Positions 18,575 through 28,252 of a stretch of DNA of 64,000 bases are shown here, in pieces; within the stretch, counting starts at the first letter, position 1, and the number at the start of each line of letters is the position of its first letter. The notes beneath the pieces are model-generated. The model saw only the letters and a program-made list of their open reading frames with translations, was not told the origin of the DNA and made no database searches. Source of the stretch: Campylobacter devanensis (GTDB lineage Bacteria > Campylobacterota > Campylobacteria > Campylobacterales > Campylobacteraceae); contig NZ_CP018788.1 of the NCBI RefSeq assembly GCF_002139915.1, positions 310,001 through 374,000 on the forward strand, in the 5' to 3' direction. A program made the position numbers and the translations under genes.

Positions 18575-19042
18575 ATGAAAATTATGGTAATCCAAGGGCC
18601 AAATATTAATATGCTTGGAAAGCGTGAGCGCAAAATTTATGGTGTTATGACAATGGAAAATATTCATGAGCAGATGAAAGCTGTAGCTGATCAAGCTGGA
18701 GTTGGGATTGAGTTTTTTCAAAGTAATTTTGAGGGTGAAATCGTAGATAAAATTCAAGAATGCTTAGGCGAATTTGATGGAATTATAATAAATCCAGCGG
18801 CCTACACTCACACTTCAATTGCTATTAGGGATGCTATTGCTTCAGTTGGTTTGCCTGTACTTGAGGTGCATATTAGCAATATTTATCAAAGAGAAGAGTT
18901 CCGCCATAAAAGCTTAATAGCGCCAGTATGTTCAGGACATATCGCTGGATTTGGGCCAATTGGTTATCATCTAGCTATGATTGGAATGCTTCAAATTTTT
19001 GAACAAATTAAGCGAATGGATGCAGCATCAAATGATGCATAA
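18575..19042 (+). CDS. aroQ: 3-dehydroquinate dehydratase, type II
   Basis: It converts 3-dehydroquinate to 3-dehydroshikimate, shikimate pathway step 3. I chose the ATG at 18575, giving 155 residues, because GGAG precedes it; an upstream in-frame TTG at 18545 is unlikely. Type II features include [13 protein letters not shown] (about 6-18) with the flexible-loop arginine, [24 protein letters not shown] and the [18 protein letters not shown] segment with the active-site histidine. The gene begins the long plus-strand run that passes through the flagellar genes, and its end overlaps the next gene. Confidence 0.96.
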   Translation: MKIMVIQGPNINMLGKRERKIYGVMTMENIHEQMKAVADQAGVGIEFFQSNFEGEIVDKIQECLGEFDGIIINPAAYTHTSIAIRDAIASVGLPVLEVHISNIYQREEFRHKSLIAPVCSGHIAGFGPIGYHLAMIGMLQIFEQIKRMDAASNDA

Positions 19043-20048
19043 TTATATCTTAAAAAACGAAAACGCAGTATATTTTGAGTGCGGCTATAGTTGCGATAAT
19101 GAAATTTTTATCAAATTTGGTCAGAGGGGGTTTTTTATTACCGATTCTCGCTATGCTATCGAGGCTAGGGCTGTAGCGCAAAATTGCGAAGTGATCGAAT
19201 CAAAAGATATAATAAAAGATGCAAGGCTGCTTTTGCGCCGCTTTGGCATTAAGGAGTTAATGTTTAATCCAAGTGATTTTAGCTATTTTGAATTTAGCCA
19301 GTTAAGTCGTGATTTGCATATAAATTTCAAGGCAAAGAATGAATTCTCAAAGTTAAAACGACAGATAAAGCGTAGTGATGAGATTGAGATTTTACGCTAT
19401 GCAGCGCAGCTTGGAGCTAGTAAATTTGATGAGCTTGCTAGAGCGATAATGGCTGGAATGAGCGAGAAGTTAATTAACTTTAATGCTGGAAATATCTTAA
19501 GAGATGGTGGGAATTTAGGTCTTAGCTTTGATCCAATTACTGCAATAAATGCAAATGCAGCCAAAGCACATGCTCTTCCACTAGATGAGTGTATAAAAGA
19601 TAGCGATCTGCTTTTAGTAGATGCTGGGGTAAAATATCATCGGTATTGCTCAGATCGTACTAGAACGGTTGAATTTAGAGATGGTTTTAGCTTTAGTAAG
19701 GAGCAAAAATTTACAAATTCAAAGCAAAATGAGATATATCAGATAGTCAAAGAGGCGCAAAATTTAGCTATAAAAGCGGTAAAGCCAGGTGTTAGAGCGT
19801 GTGATATTGATGCAGCAGCTAGGGAATTTATTGCAAAAAGCGGTTATGGTGATAAGTTTTTTCACTCAACAGGGCATGGTGTGGGTCTTGATATTCATGA
19901 ATTTCCAATAATTAGCCCACGAAATAGCTCTCCAGTAGAGGTTGGAATGGTCTTTAGTATAGAGCCTGGGATCTACTTAGAAAATGAGTTTGGTATACGA
20001 ATTGAAGATGTCGTAGTTGTTACAAATGATGGGTGCGAAGTTCTTTAA
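19032..20048 (+). CDS. Xaa-Pro aminopeptidase (M24 family)
   Basis: It removes N-terminal residues next to proline. The likely start is ATG 19032 or the adjacent ATG 19035 (338 or 337 residues), overlapping aroQ by 11 bases; upstream in-frame codons lie inside aroQ. The creatinase N-domain is at about 1-130. The pita-bread catalytic domain follows with metal ligands in [19 protein letters not shown] (two Asp), [17 protein letters not shown] (His), FSIEPGIY (Glu) and [10 protein letters not shown] (Glu). All five ligands are present. Its stop overlaps folK by one base. Confidence 0.9.
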   Translation: MMHNYILKNENAVYFECGYSCDNEIFIKFGQRGFFITDSRYAIEARAVAQNCEVIESKDIIKDARLLLRRFGIKELMFNPSDFSYFEFSQLSRDLHINFKAKNEFSKLKRQIKRSDEIEILRYAAQLGASKFDELARAIMAGMSEKLINFNAGNILRDGGNLGLSFDPITAINANAAKAHALPLDECIKDSDLLLVDAGVKYHRYCSDRTRTVEFRDGFSFSKEQKFTNSKQNEIYQIVKEAQNLAIKAVKPGVRACDIDAAAREFIAKSGYGDKFFHSTGHGVGLDIHEFPIISPRNSSPVEVGMVFSIEPGIYLENEFGIRIEDVVVVTNDGCEVL

Positions 20049-20533
20049 TGAAAACAATTAAAATCGATGGAGCTAGAATGTTGTTAAAAAGCGCTTATTT
20101 CCCACGCAAATTTAACAATTATACCCCACATAAATATACCGCAATTATTGGTCTAGGTGGAAATATCGGTAATACCTCTATGATTTTTGATAGATTTTTA
20201 AATTTAATTTTAAAAGATAGGAGATTTGCCATTGTGCAAAGCTCACCAATGCTGGTAAATAAAGCCTTTGGTTATGCTAGCAGAGATTATATAAATGCTG
20301 TTATAATCCTTAAAACTTCCTTATATGCTAGGGAAGTTTTAAGGATTATGCAGAGATTTGAGAGGCGATTTAAACGCAAACGGGAGTTTAAAAACTCACC
20401 TAGAACACTAGATTTGGATATACTATACTTTAGTGCTAAAAGCTATAATAATGAAGAATTAATCCTACCTCACCCAGGAGCTAATAGTCGCCCAAGTGTA
20501 TTTATCCCATTAGGTCTTATGAAAGGAATATGA
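20048..20533 (+). CDS. folK: 2-amino-4-hydroxy-6-hydroxymethyldihydropteridine pyrophosphokinase
   Basis: HPPK transfers pyrophosphate from ATP to the pterin in folate synthesis. The 161-residue protein has IGLGGNIGN at about residue 35 and the signature SPRTLDLDILYF near 118-129, which carries the two magnesium aspartates, then LILPHPGANSRPSVFIPL. An unusually long N-terminal extension of about 30 residues precedes the first strand. As in C. jejuni, it is directly upstream of flhF, overlapping by 4 bases. Confidence 0.93.
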   Translation: MKTIKIDGARMLLKSAYFPRKFNNYTPHKYTAIIGLGGNIGNTSMIFDRFLNLILKDRRFAIVQSSPMLVNKAFGYASRDYINAVIILKTSLYAREVLRIMQRFERRFKRKREFKNSPRTLDLDILYFSAKSYNNEELILPHPGANSRPSVFIPLGLMKGI

Positions 20534-21888
20534 TGGCAACAGTTTTAAAGACTTTTACAGGAGAGAGTGCGATTGAAGCACTTAAGAAAGCTAAAGAGGA
20601 GTGTGGTGAGAGTGCTATGCTTGTAACAACTAAGCAAATTCAGCCAAAAACGCTAAATAAAAAGCCTCTTTATGAGATTTTAGTTAGCGTTGAAGAGGAT
20701 ACTCCTAAGCCAAGCCAAGCACAGAAAAAACAGGCTCAAATCAATCAAATTCAAAAACAAATTGAGGCTTATACTCTTGGTTCAACCCAAAGCCCACGCC
20801 CAGCATCAAGATTTGAACAAGGCGGACTAGATACTATAGAAGAAAAACCAAGAGATAATAATGATATATTATTAAATATATCTCAAGTTGCTAAAGAGAT
20901 TGGAAAAGTAGCAGGGGTAAGCAACGAATTAAGCGAGTATAAAAGCCCAGAATATGACAAAAAGATTGATGAAGTAGCCAAAGAGGTAAGTAAGCTAAAT
21001 CAAAAAATCTCTATGATTGCTGATATGATATGGGATGATAAGGCTGAAAATCGTGACGATATAATTATTCCGCCTGAATTTTCTACAATATACAAGCTAG
21101 CCAAACAAAGTGGAATGAAGTACGAGCATCTAAAGGGTATAATGCAAGCTACAATCGAAAATATGCCATCATCGATGAAAAGCAATCCAGTAACTGTAAA
21201 GAGATATTTCTACTCACTTTTGCGTAATATGTTGCCATGTAGAAGTGAAAGCTTTGACCCTAAAAAGAAAAGAATTATGATGCTAGTAGGTCCAACTGGC
21301 GTAGGTAAGACAACAACTCTCTCAAAACTTGCGTATAAATTTGCTCATGGCGGTAGTATTAGATATAAGACAGGAATTATCACGCTTGATACTTATAGGC
21401 TTGGTGCGGTTGAACAGCTATTTCAATATGCTAAGATTATGAATATCCCAATTCTTGATGCGATTGAGCCTGAGGATTTTCGCTCAGCGCTTAAGAGTTT
21501 ATCAAACTGCGATGTAATTTTAATTGATACTATGGGAAGTAGTCAGTATGATAGGGAAAAATTAACTCGTCTTAATACATTTTTAAAAGAGTGCGGTAAT
21601 CAAGTTGATGTAAATTTAGTCGTTTCAGCCGGTTCAAAAATTGATGATTTGCTAGAGATTTATAATAATTTTTCAACTTTAGAAATCGATACTCTTATAA
21701 TTACAAAATTTGATGAAACAAAGATATTTGGTAATATATTTTCACTTATATATGAAACTGGTACACCGGTGAGCTTCTTCTCAACAGGTCAAAATGTCCC
21801 AGATGATATTATGGAAGCTAAGAGCGACTTTTTGGTTAGTTGCGTTTTAGATGGATTTAAAGGAGAGGATGATGGATCAAGCAGATAA
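20530..21888 (+). CDS. flhF: flagellar biosynthesis SRP-type GTPase FlhF
   Basis: FlhF marks the cell pole for flagellum assembly and is needed for sigma-54 dependent flagellar genes in Campylobacter. The 452-residue protein has the B domain opening TFTGESAIEALKKAKEECG, a glutamine-rich linker, the N domain, and the G domain with GPTGVGKTTT at about 254-263. DTYRLGAVEQL, DTMGS and ITKFDET follow. The start is ATG 20530 or the adjacent 20533. It overlaps flhG by about 20 bases, so the two opposing regulators of flagellar number are coupled. Confidence 0.97.
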   Translation: MMATVLKTFTGESAIEALKKAKEECGESAMLVTTKQIQPKTLNKKPLYEILVSVEEDTPKPSQAQKKQAQINQIQKQIEAYTLGSTQSPRPASRFEQGGLDTIEEKPRDNNDILLNISQVAKEIGKVAGVSNELSEYKSPEYDKKIDEVAKEVSKLNQKISMIADMIWDDKAENRDDIIIPPEFSTIYKLAKQSGMKYEHLKGIMQATIENMPSSMKSNPVTVKRYFYSLLRNMLPCRSESFDPKKKRIMMLVGPTGVGKTTTLSKLAYKFAHGGSIRYKTGIITLDTYRLGAVEQLFQYAKIMNIPILDAIEPEDFRSALKSLSNCDVILIDTMGSSQYDREKLTRLNTFLKECGNQVDVNLVVSAGSKIDDLLEIYNNFSTLEIDTLIITKFDETKIFGNIFSLIYETGTPVSFFSTGQNVPDDIMEAKSDFLVSCVLDGFKGEDDGSSR

Positions 21889-22735
21889 ATTAAGAGAGTT
21901 AATGATAGCTCAAAAGATCAAAAAATCAACCCATTTCATCGCAGTTACTAGTGGAAAAGGTGGCGTAGGTAAATCCACAGTTAGTGCAAATTTAGCTAAT
22001 CTTTTAGCAACAAATGGTTATAAAGTAGTATTATTTGATGCTGATATTGGTCTTGCGAATTTAGATGTTTTACTAAATGTGAAAATTACCAAAAATATGC
22101 TAGATGTTTTAAAAGGCGAGTGTCCGCTTGAAGATATTTTAATTAAAGTTAAACCAAATTTGACATTAATTCCTGGTGAGAGCGGTGATGAGATTTTTAA
22201 ATTTAATGATCAGTTTTTATACGAAAAGTTCTTAAATCAAGCCTCAATTTTAAAAGATGTGGATTTTGTTATCATTGATACTGGTGCTGGGATTGGATCT
22301 AGTACGCAAGTATTTTTAGAAGCGTGTGATGAGATTATCGTTGTAACCGTGCCCGATCCTGCAGCTATCACTGATGCATATGCGACTATCAAGGTGATTT
22401 CAAAGATGAAAAGCGATGTCTTTATGCTAATTAACCAGACTAAAAACGCAGATGAAGCTCAAAAGATTTTTCAAACTATAAAAACTGTTGCTGATAAAAA
22501 TATTTCGCATAGGCTAAATTTAAATCTTTTAGGCTGGATTCCAAGTGATAAGGTTGTATCTAGAAGCATTAAGATACGGACACTTTTTAGCAGCGAAGCT
22601 CCGCATTCATTAGCTACTTATCAGCTTAAGCAAGCAGCAAATAATCTCCTTGAGAAATTGGAACGGAAAGTGCTTGATACCAGTGAAGATAGAAGCTTTG
22701 CTGGCTTTTTTAAGCGTTTAGTGGAGCAGTTTTAA
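21869..22735 (+). CDS. flhG: flagellar number regulator FlhG (FleN, MinD-like ATPase)
   Basis: This MinD/ParA-type ATPase restrains flagellar number and, in C. jejuni, also influences division placement. It begins at ATG 21869 or 21872, after AAAGGAG; an earlier ATG at 21851 precedes that site. The deviant Walker A GKGGVGKST is at about residue 28, DADIGLANLDV at about 58 and DTGAGIG at about 140. It has 288-289 residues with an amphipathic C-terminus (FAGFFKRLVEQF) suited to membrane contact. It lies between flhF and fliA as in other campylobacters. Confidence 0.96.
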   Translation: MMDQADKLRELMIAQKIKKSTHFIAVTSGKGGVGKSTVSANLANLLATNGYKVVLFDADIGLANLDVLLNVKITKNMLDVLKGECPLEDILIKVKPNLTLIPGESGDEIFKFNDQFLYEKFLNQASILKDVDFVIIDTGAGIGSSTQVFLEACDEIIVVTVPDPAAITDAYATIKVISKMKSDVFMLINQTKNADEAQKIFQTIKTVADKNISHRLNLNLLGWIPSDKVVSRSIKIRTLFSSEAPHSLATYQLKQAANNLLEKLERKVLDTSEDRSFAGFFKRLVEQF

Positions 22736-22747
22736 AAAAGGATTACC

Positions 22748-23092
22748 GTGAGACCAGATAATTATATAGCATTTTTTACAGTGTGTGGATTTTTTGTTGG
22801 ATTGATGTTTGTCGTCGTAAAAGTCGAGGAGCCTGTAGAGTTTGTTATATATACTTTGTTGATCACATTTTTCTTTTATATTGTTATTCATATTGTAGTG
22901 ATGAATTATATAGATACTAAAAGGATTGGTTTAAAAATATTTAATAAAGAGCATCATGAAGAGGTTAACGACTATTTGCTTACAGAGCTTGCTGTTAGGG
23001 AGCGTAGGTTAGAGACACTCATTCGTCATCTAGACCAAAAGCTCAAAAGATCAGGTAAAAAGCATGAATCCAATAAAGAAAAAGCAGCTTGA
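22748..23092 (+). CDS. small two-helix membrane protein of the flhG-fliA operon
   Basis: This 114-residue protein has two membrane helices (about 8-24 and 30-53), then a charged cytoplasmic coiled-coil tail (VRERRLETLIRHLDQKLKR). The start is a GTG at 22748 after AAAAGGATTACC, and its end overlaps fliA by 29 bases. A protein of the same size sits here in C. jejuni (between flhG and fliA) and is uncharacterised. The position suggests a motility role, but nothing in the sequence proves it. Confidence 0.75.
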   Translation: MRPDNYIAFFTVCGFFVGLMFVVVKVEEPVEFVIYTLLITFFFYIVIHIVVMNYIDTKRIGLKIFNKEHHEEVNDYLLTELAVRERRLETLIRHLDQKLKRSGKKHESNKEKAA

Positions 23093-23768
23093 AGCCTATA
23101 AAACACAGATAAAAAAAGAGCAAGATGAGCTAGTAATCGCATATATGCCAGCTCTTAGAGCTATGGCGTGTAGACTCAAATCTCGTTTGCCAAGCTCGAT
23201 TGAAGTAAGTGATTTAATAAGTATTGGTACAGAGGCTATGGTACGTCTTAGCCATAGTTATGATAAAAATCAAAATGATAATTTTTGGGGTTATGCAAAG
23301 CATAGAGTTCAAGGCTCAATGCTTGATTACCTAAGAAGTTTAGATACGCTAAGCAGACAGAATCGTAAACTGGTTAAAGATATAGATCGATTAGTAGATG
23401 AGTACTATAGCAAACATCAATATGAGCCAAGTAATGAGTATTTAGCTAGTGCGTTAAATGAAGATGTAAGCAAGATTAAAGAGGTTAGAAGCTTAAGCGA
23501 TCTAACATCTGTTCTTAGGTTAGAAGATCAGTTTAATATATTAAGCGATTATGATACCGAGGCACAGATAGAAAAAGAGGAGCTAATCGAGCATATAAAG
23601 CTGGTTTTGAGTGAATTTAGTCAAAGGGATCAGTTGGTGATTCAGCTTTATTATTATGAAGAGTTAAATTTAAGTGAAATAAGCGAAATTTTAAATATCA
23701 CAGAATCAAGAATTAGTCAAATTCATAAAAGATTGATAATAAAAATTCGAGAAAGGCTAGGCTTTTAA
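23064..23768 (+). CDS. fliA: RNA polymerase sigma factor for flagellar operons (sigma-28)
   Basis: It directs transcription of late flagellar genes such as the flagellins. The 234-residue protein has sigma region 2 (LRAMACRLKSRLPSSIEVSDLISIG, then FWGYAKHRVQGSMLDYLRSLD) and region 4 (DQLVIQLYYYEELNLSEISEILNITESRISQIHKRL). It overlaps the upstream gene and shares one base with fliM. Candidate targets within the window are the promoters with CGATAT at 14020 and 45476. No anti-sigma factor FlgM is in the window. Confidence 0.97.
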   Translation: MNPIKKKQLEAYKTQIKKEQDELVIAYMPALRAMACRLKSRLPSSIEVSDLISIGTEAMVRLSHSYDKNQNDNFWGYAKHRVQGSMLDYLRSLDTLSRQNRKLVKDIDRLVDEYYSKHQYEPSNEYLASALNEDVSKIKEVRSLSDLTSVLRLEDQFNILSDYDTEAQIEKEELIEHIKLVLSEFSQRDQLVIQLYYYEELNLSEISEILNITESRISQIHKRLIIKIRERLGF

Positions 23769-24874
23769 TGGCAGATATTCTAAGTCAAGAAGAGATAGAT
23801 GCACTCTTGCAAGTTGTAGATGATGATGGCGATAGTCAAAGCAGCAATTCATCTGAGCGTAATTTGGAAGAGCCAAAACAGGTTGTAATCTACGACTTTA
23901 AACGCCCAAATAGGGTTAGTAAGGAGCAGCTAAGGGCTGTCAAAGGTATTCACGATAAGCTTGCAAGAAACCTTGCGTCTCAAATTTCAAGCATTATGCG
24001 TAGTATTGTTGAGATTAGGCTACACTCAGTTGATCAGATGACTTATGGCGAGTTTTTAATGAGTTTGCCAAGCCCAACAAGCTTTAATGTATTTTCTATT
24101 AAACCGCTAGATGGTAACTGCGTTTTAGAGGTTAATCCTAGTATCGCATTTCCTATGATTGATAGGTTGCTTGGTGGTAATGGTGATGGATTTGAGAGTA
24201 ACAATAGGGAGCTAACTGATATTGAGGTTAATCTTTTGGATGCTATTTTGCGTATTATTATGCAGCGTTTAAAAGAGTCTTGGGCAATGATTACAGATAT
24301 GTATCCAAATGTAGAAGCTAAAGAGTCTAGTCCAAATGTTGTCCAAATCGTTAGCCAAAATGAGATTGTTATTATGGTTGTTATGGAGATTATTATTGGA
24401 AACTCTAGCGGTATGATAAGCTTATGTTATCCAGTTATATATCTAGAGCCAATACTTAGCCGTTTGGCTAATCGTGATATTATGCTAGGTGAAACTAGTG
24501 CTAAAAAGAGCCGAAATAAAGAGTTAAAAACACTTATTGGCCGTGCTGAGGTATTATATGAGGCGATTTTAGGAAAGACCGTAATTAGCGTAAATGAATT
24601 TTTAAATTTAGAAGTTGGTGATATCTTGCGACTTGATCGTAATGCCGATGATAAAGCAATTGTCTGTATAGATAAAAAAGAGGTATTCTTAGCTCAAATT
24701 GGTATTCACCGCTTTAGCAAATCTATCAAGCTAGAACAGTTAATCAAAACTGATCGTGATGAGATAAAGGCTATCCTAGAACAATATGAAGAGGAGAGAA
24801 AAGCCAAACTAATGTCATATAAAGAGCCAGAACCAGAAGAAGAAACTAAAGAAGAGGATGAATATGATGACTAG
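23768..24874 (+). CDS. fliM: flagellar motor switch protein FliM
   Basis: FliM forms the C ring and binds phosphorylated CheY. The 368-residue protein has the CheY-binding N-terminus ILSQEEIDALLQVV (residues 4-17), the middle CheC-like domain (YDFKRPNRVSKEQLRAVKGIHDKLARN onward) and a C-terminal SpoA/surface-presentation domain (GKTVISVNEFLNLEVGDILRLDR). The tail is highly acidic (EEETKEEDEYDD). It overlaps fliY by 17 bases. Confidence 0.97.
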   Translation: MADILSQEEIDALLQVVDDDGDSQSSNSSERNLEEPKQVVIYDFKRPNRVSKEQLRAVKGIHDKLARNLASQISSIMRSIVEIRLHSVDQMTYGEFLMSLPSPTSFNVFSIKPLDGNCVLEVNPSIAFPMIDRLLGGNGDGFESNNRELTDIEVNLLDAILRIIMQRLKESWAMITDMYPNVEAKESSPNVVQIVSQNEIVIMVVMEIIIGNSSGMISLCYPVIYLEPILSRLANRDIMLGETSAKKSRNKELKTLIGRAEVLYEAILGKTVISVNEFLNLEVGDILRLDRNADDKAIVCIDKKEVFLAQIGIHRFSKSIKLEQLIKTDRDEIKAILEQYEEERKAKLMSYKEPEPEEETKEEDEYDD

Positions 24875-25682
24875 ATTTTTTGAAATATTTAAAAATGAGT
24901 TAAGTGCAACTATAGAAGGGTTAACCGGAGTTACACCGGTAATATCTGAAGGAGCAGAGTATGATGCTCCAACTCAAAATGGTATCAAAACTCCAGCCGT
25001 AATCGCTAGTGTAACACTAAATGGCGATATAATGGGTAAGATAAATTTAGTAGCTACACCAGTTTTATTAACTGCAATAAATGATCTAATGCTAGGCGAT
25101 GAAAAACCAAGTGGTAGTACGATAATTGGCGATGATGAGCTAGATGCTAGCAAGGAGATATTTTCTAATTTATTAAGCGCTATGACTACAAGTCTTGGAG
25201 CAGCCAAAGATATGCCAAAGATTACATTTACAATCAATGCTGTAAAGTATATCGATGAAAATCAAATTTTAGATTTTAGCTCATTTGAGAAGTTATTTTT
25301 ATACCCTGTTGAGCTAATGGATTTAAATGAAATGATAGGTATTTGTATTGATTATTCGTTTTATAAATACTTTAATAAAACTATAGGCTCTAAAAGTGAA
25401 AAACATGATATTGGTGATGAGATTAAAAATATCGGATTAATTTTAGATGTGCGTTTGCCAATCCGTGTAAGAATCGGCTCAAAAAAGATGCTACTAAAAG
25501 ATGTATTATCAATGGATATTGGTTCAGTCATAGAGCTAAATCAGCTAGCTAATGACCCGCTAGAAGTATTAATAGGAGATAAGCCAATTGCGCTTGGTGA
25601 GGTTGTTATCGTTGATGGAAACTTTGGCGTACAAATTACTGAAATTGGCACTAAAAAAGAGCGTCTAGAACGGCTAAAATAG
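24858..25682 (+). CDS. fliY: flagellar motor switch protein FliY (FliN/CheC-like)
   Basis: In epsilonproteobacteria FliY joins a CheC-type domain to a FliN-type SpoA domain and sits in the C ring with FliM. Here 274 residues include a CheC-like part (about 10-180) and the C-terminal FliN-like part (GLILDVRLPIRVRIGSKKMLLKDVLSMDIGSVIELNQL, about 190-227). Start ATG 24858; ATG 24864 or 24867 are also possible. It is the last gene of the aroQ-to-fliY run and is followed by a hairpin. Confidence 0.93.
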   Translation: MNMMTRFFEIFKNELSATIEGLTGVTPVISEGAEYDAPTQNGIKTPAVIASVTLNGDIMGKINLVATPVLLTAINDLMLGDEKPSGSTIIGDDELDASKEIFSNLLSAMTTSLGAAKDMPKITFTINAVKYIDENQILDFSSFEKLFLYPVELMDLNEMIGICIDYSFYKYFNKTIGSKSEKHDIGDEIKNIGLILDVRLPIRVRIGSKKMLLKDVLSMDIGSVIELNQLANDPLEVLIGDKPIALGEVVIVDGNFGVQITEIGTKKERLERLK

Positions 25683-25691
25683 ATTAAATTT

Positions 25692-25724
25692 GATTGCTGC
25701 GTATATTTAGCGTGGCAATCTTTT
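25692..25724 (+). terminator. Probable terminator of the flhF-fliY operon
   Basis: GATTGC (25692-25697) and GCAATC (25715-25720), with further CG pairs inside, form a stem directly followed by TTTT, ten bases after the fliY stop. Confidence 0.65.
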
Positions 25725-25857
25725 GGGATTTAAAATAATTCACCTACTATTTAAAATAATTTTAATCTAAAGATTTTTAATCAAAATATCTAAAATTTAT
25801 AATTTAAATTTAGTAAATCAAAGCAAATTAATAAGACTATGTTAAAGATTTTATAAT

Positions 25858-25880
25858 CAAGGAGAGGATGACCTCCCCTA
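25858..25880 (-). terminator. Terminator hairpin of chemoreceptor 2 (minus strand)
   Basis: On the minus strand GGGGAGG, a TCAT loop and CCTCTCC form a 7-bp stem (one G-U pair) about ten bases after the receptor stop, followed by TTG. Confidence 0.6.
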
Positions 25881-25887
25881 AGAGATT

Positions 25888-27966
25888 TTAGAATTTCTTT
25901 TTATTTACATCATCAAGGATGTTAGCTGAAATTTGATTTACTCTAGCGGTGATAGTATTTGTATCATTTGCTACAGTAACATTGTCTTGAGTAACGCTTT
26001 CTAATTGAGCGATAGCTTCATTGATTTGAGCGATACCTTGAGTTTGTTCTTTTATAGATTCACTCATTTCAGTTACACCTTGAACTAATACATTTACATT
26101 TACTTCGATTTCGCTTAGAGATTTACCAGTTCTTTCAGCTAGTTTTCTTACTTCATCAGCAACAACAGCAAAGCCTCTACCATGCTCACCAGCACGAGCT
26201 GCTTCTATGGCTGCATTTAGTGCTAGTAGATTTGTTTGGTCTGCTATATCTTTTATTACGCCTACTATGTTTTTGATATCTTCTGCTTGTCTGGCTACTT
26301 CAGTTGTTCTATCATTTACGCTACTCATAGAGCTTGATATCTCCTCTATAGCCGCAGCTGATTGTTCTAGTGAATTTGCTTGAGCGTTTGAGCCATCAAA
26401 TAGCTTTTGCATTGACTCTTTTAGATTATCAGTTTGTTTGGCTAGATCTTGAGCATAGCTAGCAGATGAGTTTAGCATTTTTCTAATCTCTTCACCTAAA
26501 ATATTTGTAGTAGTCTCTACATCACCTTTAGCACCCATGATTTGAGTAGTAAAATTTAGATTTTTATATGATTCAAATACTCTATGAATCTCATTCATAT
26601 TACTACCGATTTTAGCCTCTAGTACATTTAGCATATTATTTAGTACATTTTTAAGTTCGATTAGCTGAGGGTTATTTGGATTTTGTTTGATTCTTGCTGT
26701 TAGGTCGCCATTTTCTACAGATTTAGCTGTATTAGCTGCCTCACTAATAGCCTCAGCATCTTTTTGTAAACCTTGTTGAGTTTTTAAGATATTAGAGTTT
26801 ATTGCTGATGCCATTGCGCCAATCTCATCATTTGATGTAGGTGGTATAGTATTTGGCGCACGCTTTTCTTCGTGGTTGATATATTTAAAGAATGCTAAAA
26901 GCAGTCCAGATAGACGGCTAAGTCTAGCAGTAACTAATCTATTAGTAATCATATAAACACAAACAAGAAGTATAATAAGCACTACAACTGACACCCCAAT
27001 AATCTCATATACTAAGATACGCATCGGTTTTTGAATCTCATCAAGCGGAGCATTGATAAGCATATACCAAGTTCCAAGCTCGCCAATAGAAAATGGAGTG
27101 ATAATTGCCTTGGTTGCTTCACCACGGATAGTGTAGTATTCATCGATAATAGTTACGCGTTTATTTTGAATCGCCTCTAGAGCTAATTTGGTTGTAGGGT
27201 TGGTATTAAACTCGCCTAGTTTTTTACCCCAATACTGCGGATTGTGATGAGTAGCTAGTCTAGATTCTGCACTTAAAATGTAGCGTACATCGCCTTCAAA
27301 TAGACTAAATTCTTTATTATCTAGATATGTAGTCATATATTTTAGATTATACATATATCCTACTATACCGATTAATTTACCATTATTTATTAGTGGATAG
27401 GCTATATCAGTTGCAAATACATCATTTCCATTTATATTGTAGTGTTTAGGCTCGCCAATTACAGGCTTTTTAGTTGTTATAACATCTTTAATAGATGTAT
27501 CAGCTAGGAATGCTTCAGTAGTTTTATATACCTCTATTCCGTTTTTAAGATTGCGATTTGTATCTGCTAAAAATAGTGCAAAGTGATTATCTTTAGTTAT
27601 ATAATCGCTATTTTTAAAGCTATCATTTGGATCTAATAGATAGATGTATGCATACTCAGCATAGTTAGATGAGTCAAATGAAGTGCTTAAATCATCTATA
27701 GTATCTTGCATGTTAGCATGATGAGAGCCAAGGTCAAGGCCGATAATATTAGCAGTAGATTTAGTGAGTGAATCCATCTCTCTAAAAATAGTTAGAACAT
27801 GTTCAGCATATCGGTGACTAGCTTGAGTTAGAGTGATGTCAGACTCGTGCTTCATCACCTTTGATGCATTATTGCCAATTAGTATAGTAAGGGCAGTTAA
27901 GCCAACAAAAACTACAGCGCCAACAATTAGTGATATTTTGGCACCAACTTTAAGATTTGAGAACAT
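25888..27966 (-). CDS. methyl-accepting chemotaxis protein with dCache sensor domain
   Basis: This 692-residue chemoreceptor has membrane helix 1 at about 10-31, a Cache-type periplasmic sensor of about 280 residues ([39 protein letters not shown]), helix 2 at about 313-337, HAMP-like coils and the conserved hairpin [28 protein letters not shown]. The cytoplasmic half closely matches the receptor at 11.6 kb and ends in the same KKKF; the sensors differ, so the ligands probably differ. The minus-strand promoter region carries TATAAT and, about 21 bases further up, a C9 tract (G9 at 28031-28039), so expression may vary with tract length. Confidence 0.93.
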   Translation of the reverse strand: MFSNLKVGAKISLIVGAVVFVGLTALTILIGNNASKVMKHESDITLTQASHRYAEHVLTIFREMDSLTKSTANIIGLDLGSHHANMQDTIDDLSTSFDSSNYAEYAYIYLLDPNDSFKNSDYITKDNHFALFLADTNRNLKNGIEVYKTTEAFLADTSIKDVITTKKPVIGEPKHYNINGNDVFATDIAYPLINNGKLIGIVGYMYNLKYMTTYLDNKEFSLFEGDVRYILSAESRLATHHNPQYWGKKLGEFNTNPTTKLALEAIQNKRVTIIDEYYTIRGEATKAIITPFSIGELGTWYMLINAPLDEIQKPMRILVYEIIGVSVVVLIILLVCVYMITNRLVTARLSRLSGLLLAFFKYINHEEKRAPNTIPPTSNDEIGAMASAINSNILKTQQGLQKDAEAISEAANTAKSVENGDLTARIKQNPNNPQLIELKNVLNNMLNVLEAKIGSNMNEIHRVFESYKNLNFTTQIMGAKGDVETTTNILGEEIRKMLNSSASYAQDLAKQTDNLKESMQKLFDGSNAQANSLEQSAAAIEEISSSMSSVNDRTTEVARQAEDIKNIVGVIKDIADQTNLLALNAAIEAARAGEHGRGFAVVADEVRKLAERTGKSLSEIEVNVNVLVQGVTEMSESIKEQTQGIAQINEAIAQLESVTQDNVTVANDTNTITARVNQISANILDDVNKKKF

Positions 27967-28252
27967 GATAAACCCCCATTATGTTATATGTATTCCAATC
28001 GATATTATAACTTAAATTTGTGATTTTGTAGGGGGGGGGTAGAGTAAAAATTTACAAATTTACTAGTTTTTATTTTAGTTTGATTAAGTTTAATGATATT
28101 AAATTTATTAGTATCATTTTTAATTGTAATAAAGCAATAATAGAGCAAATATATAAACTTTCTTTATTATATAATTTTTTTAAGTATCTTTTATTTTTTA
28201 GGAAAAATTTATAAATTTCAACTCTAAATTGCTATGATATAAAATAGATATG
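27967..28252 (-). promoter_or_regulatory. Chemoreceptor 2 upstream region with TATAAT and a C9 tract
   Basis: This is 286 bases without a gene between lptG and the receptor, both on the minus strand. Reading the minus strand, a C9 run is followed after 21 bases by TATAAT (about plus 28004-28009), then GGGGG before the ATG at 27966. The rest, 28041-28252, is plain AT-rich sequence in which I see no gene. Confidence 0.65.
28031..28039 (-). repeat. G9 homopolymer (C9 on the receptor strand)
   Basis: Nine G on the plus strand, 65 bases upstream of the start of chemoreceptor 2. It lies near the -35 position of the presumed promoter, similar in length and placement to the C tracts before both flagellins. 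Confidence 0.9.
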
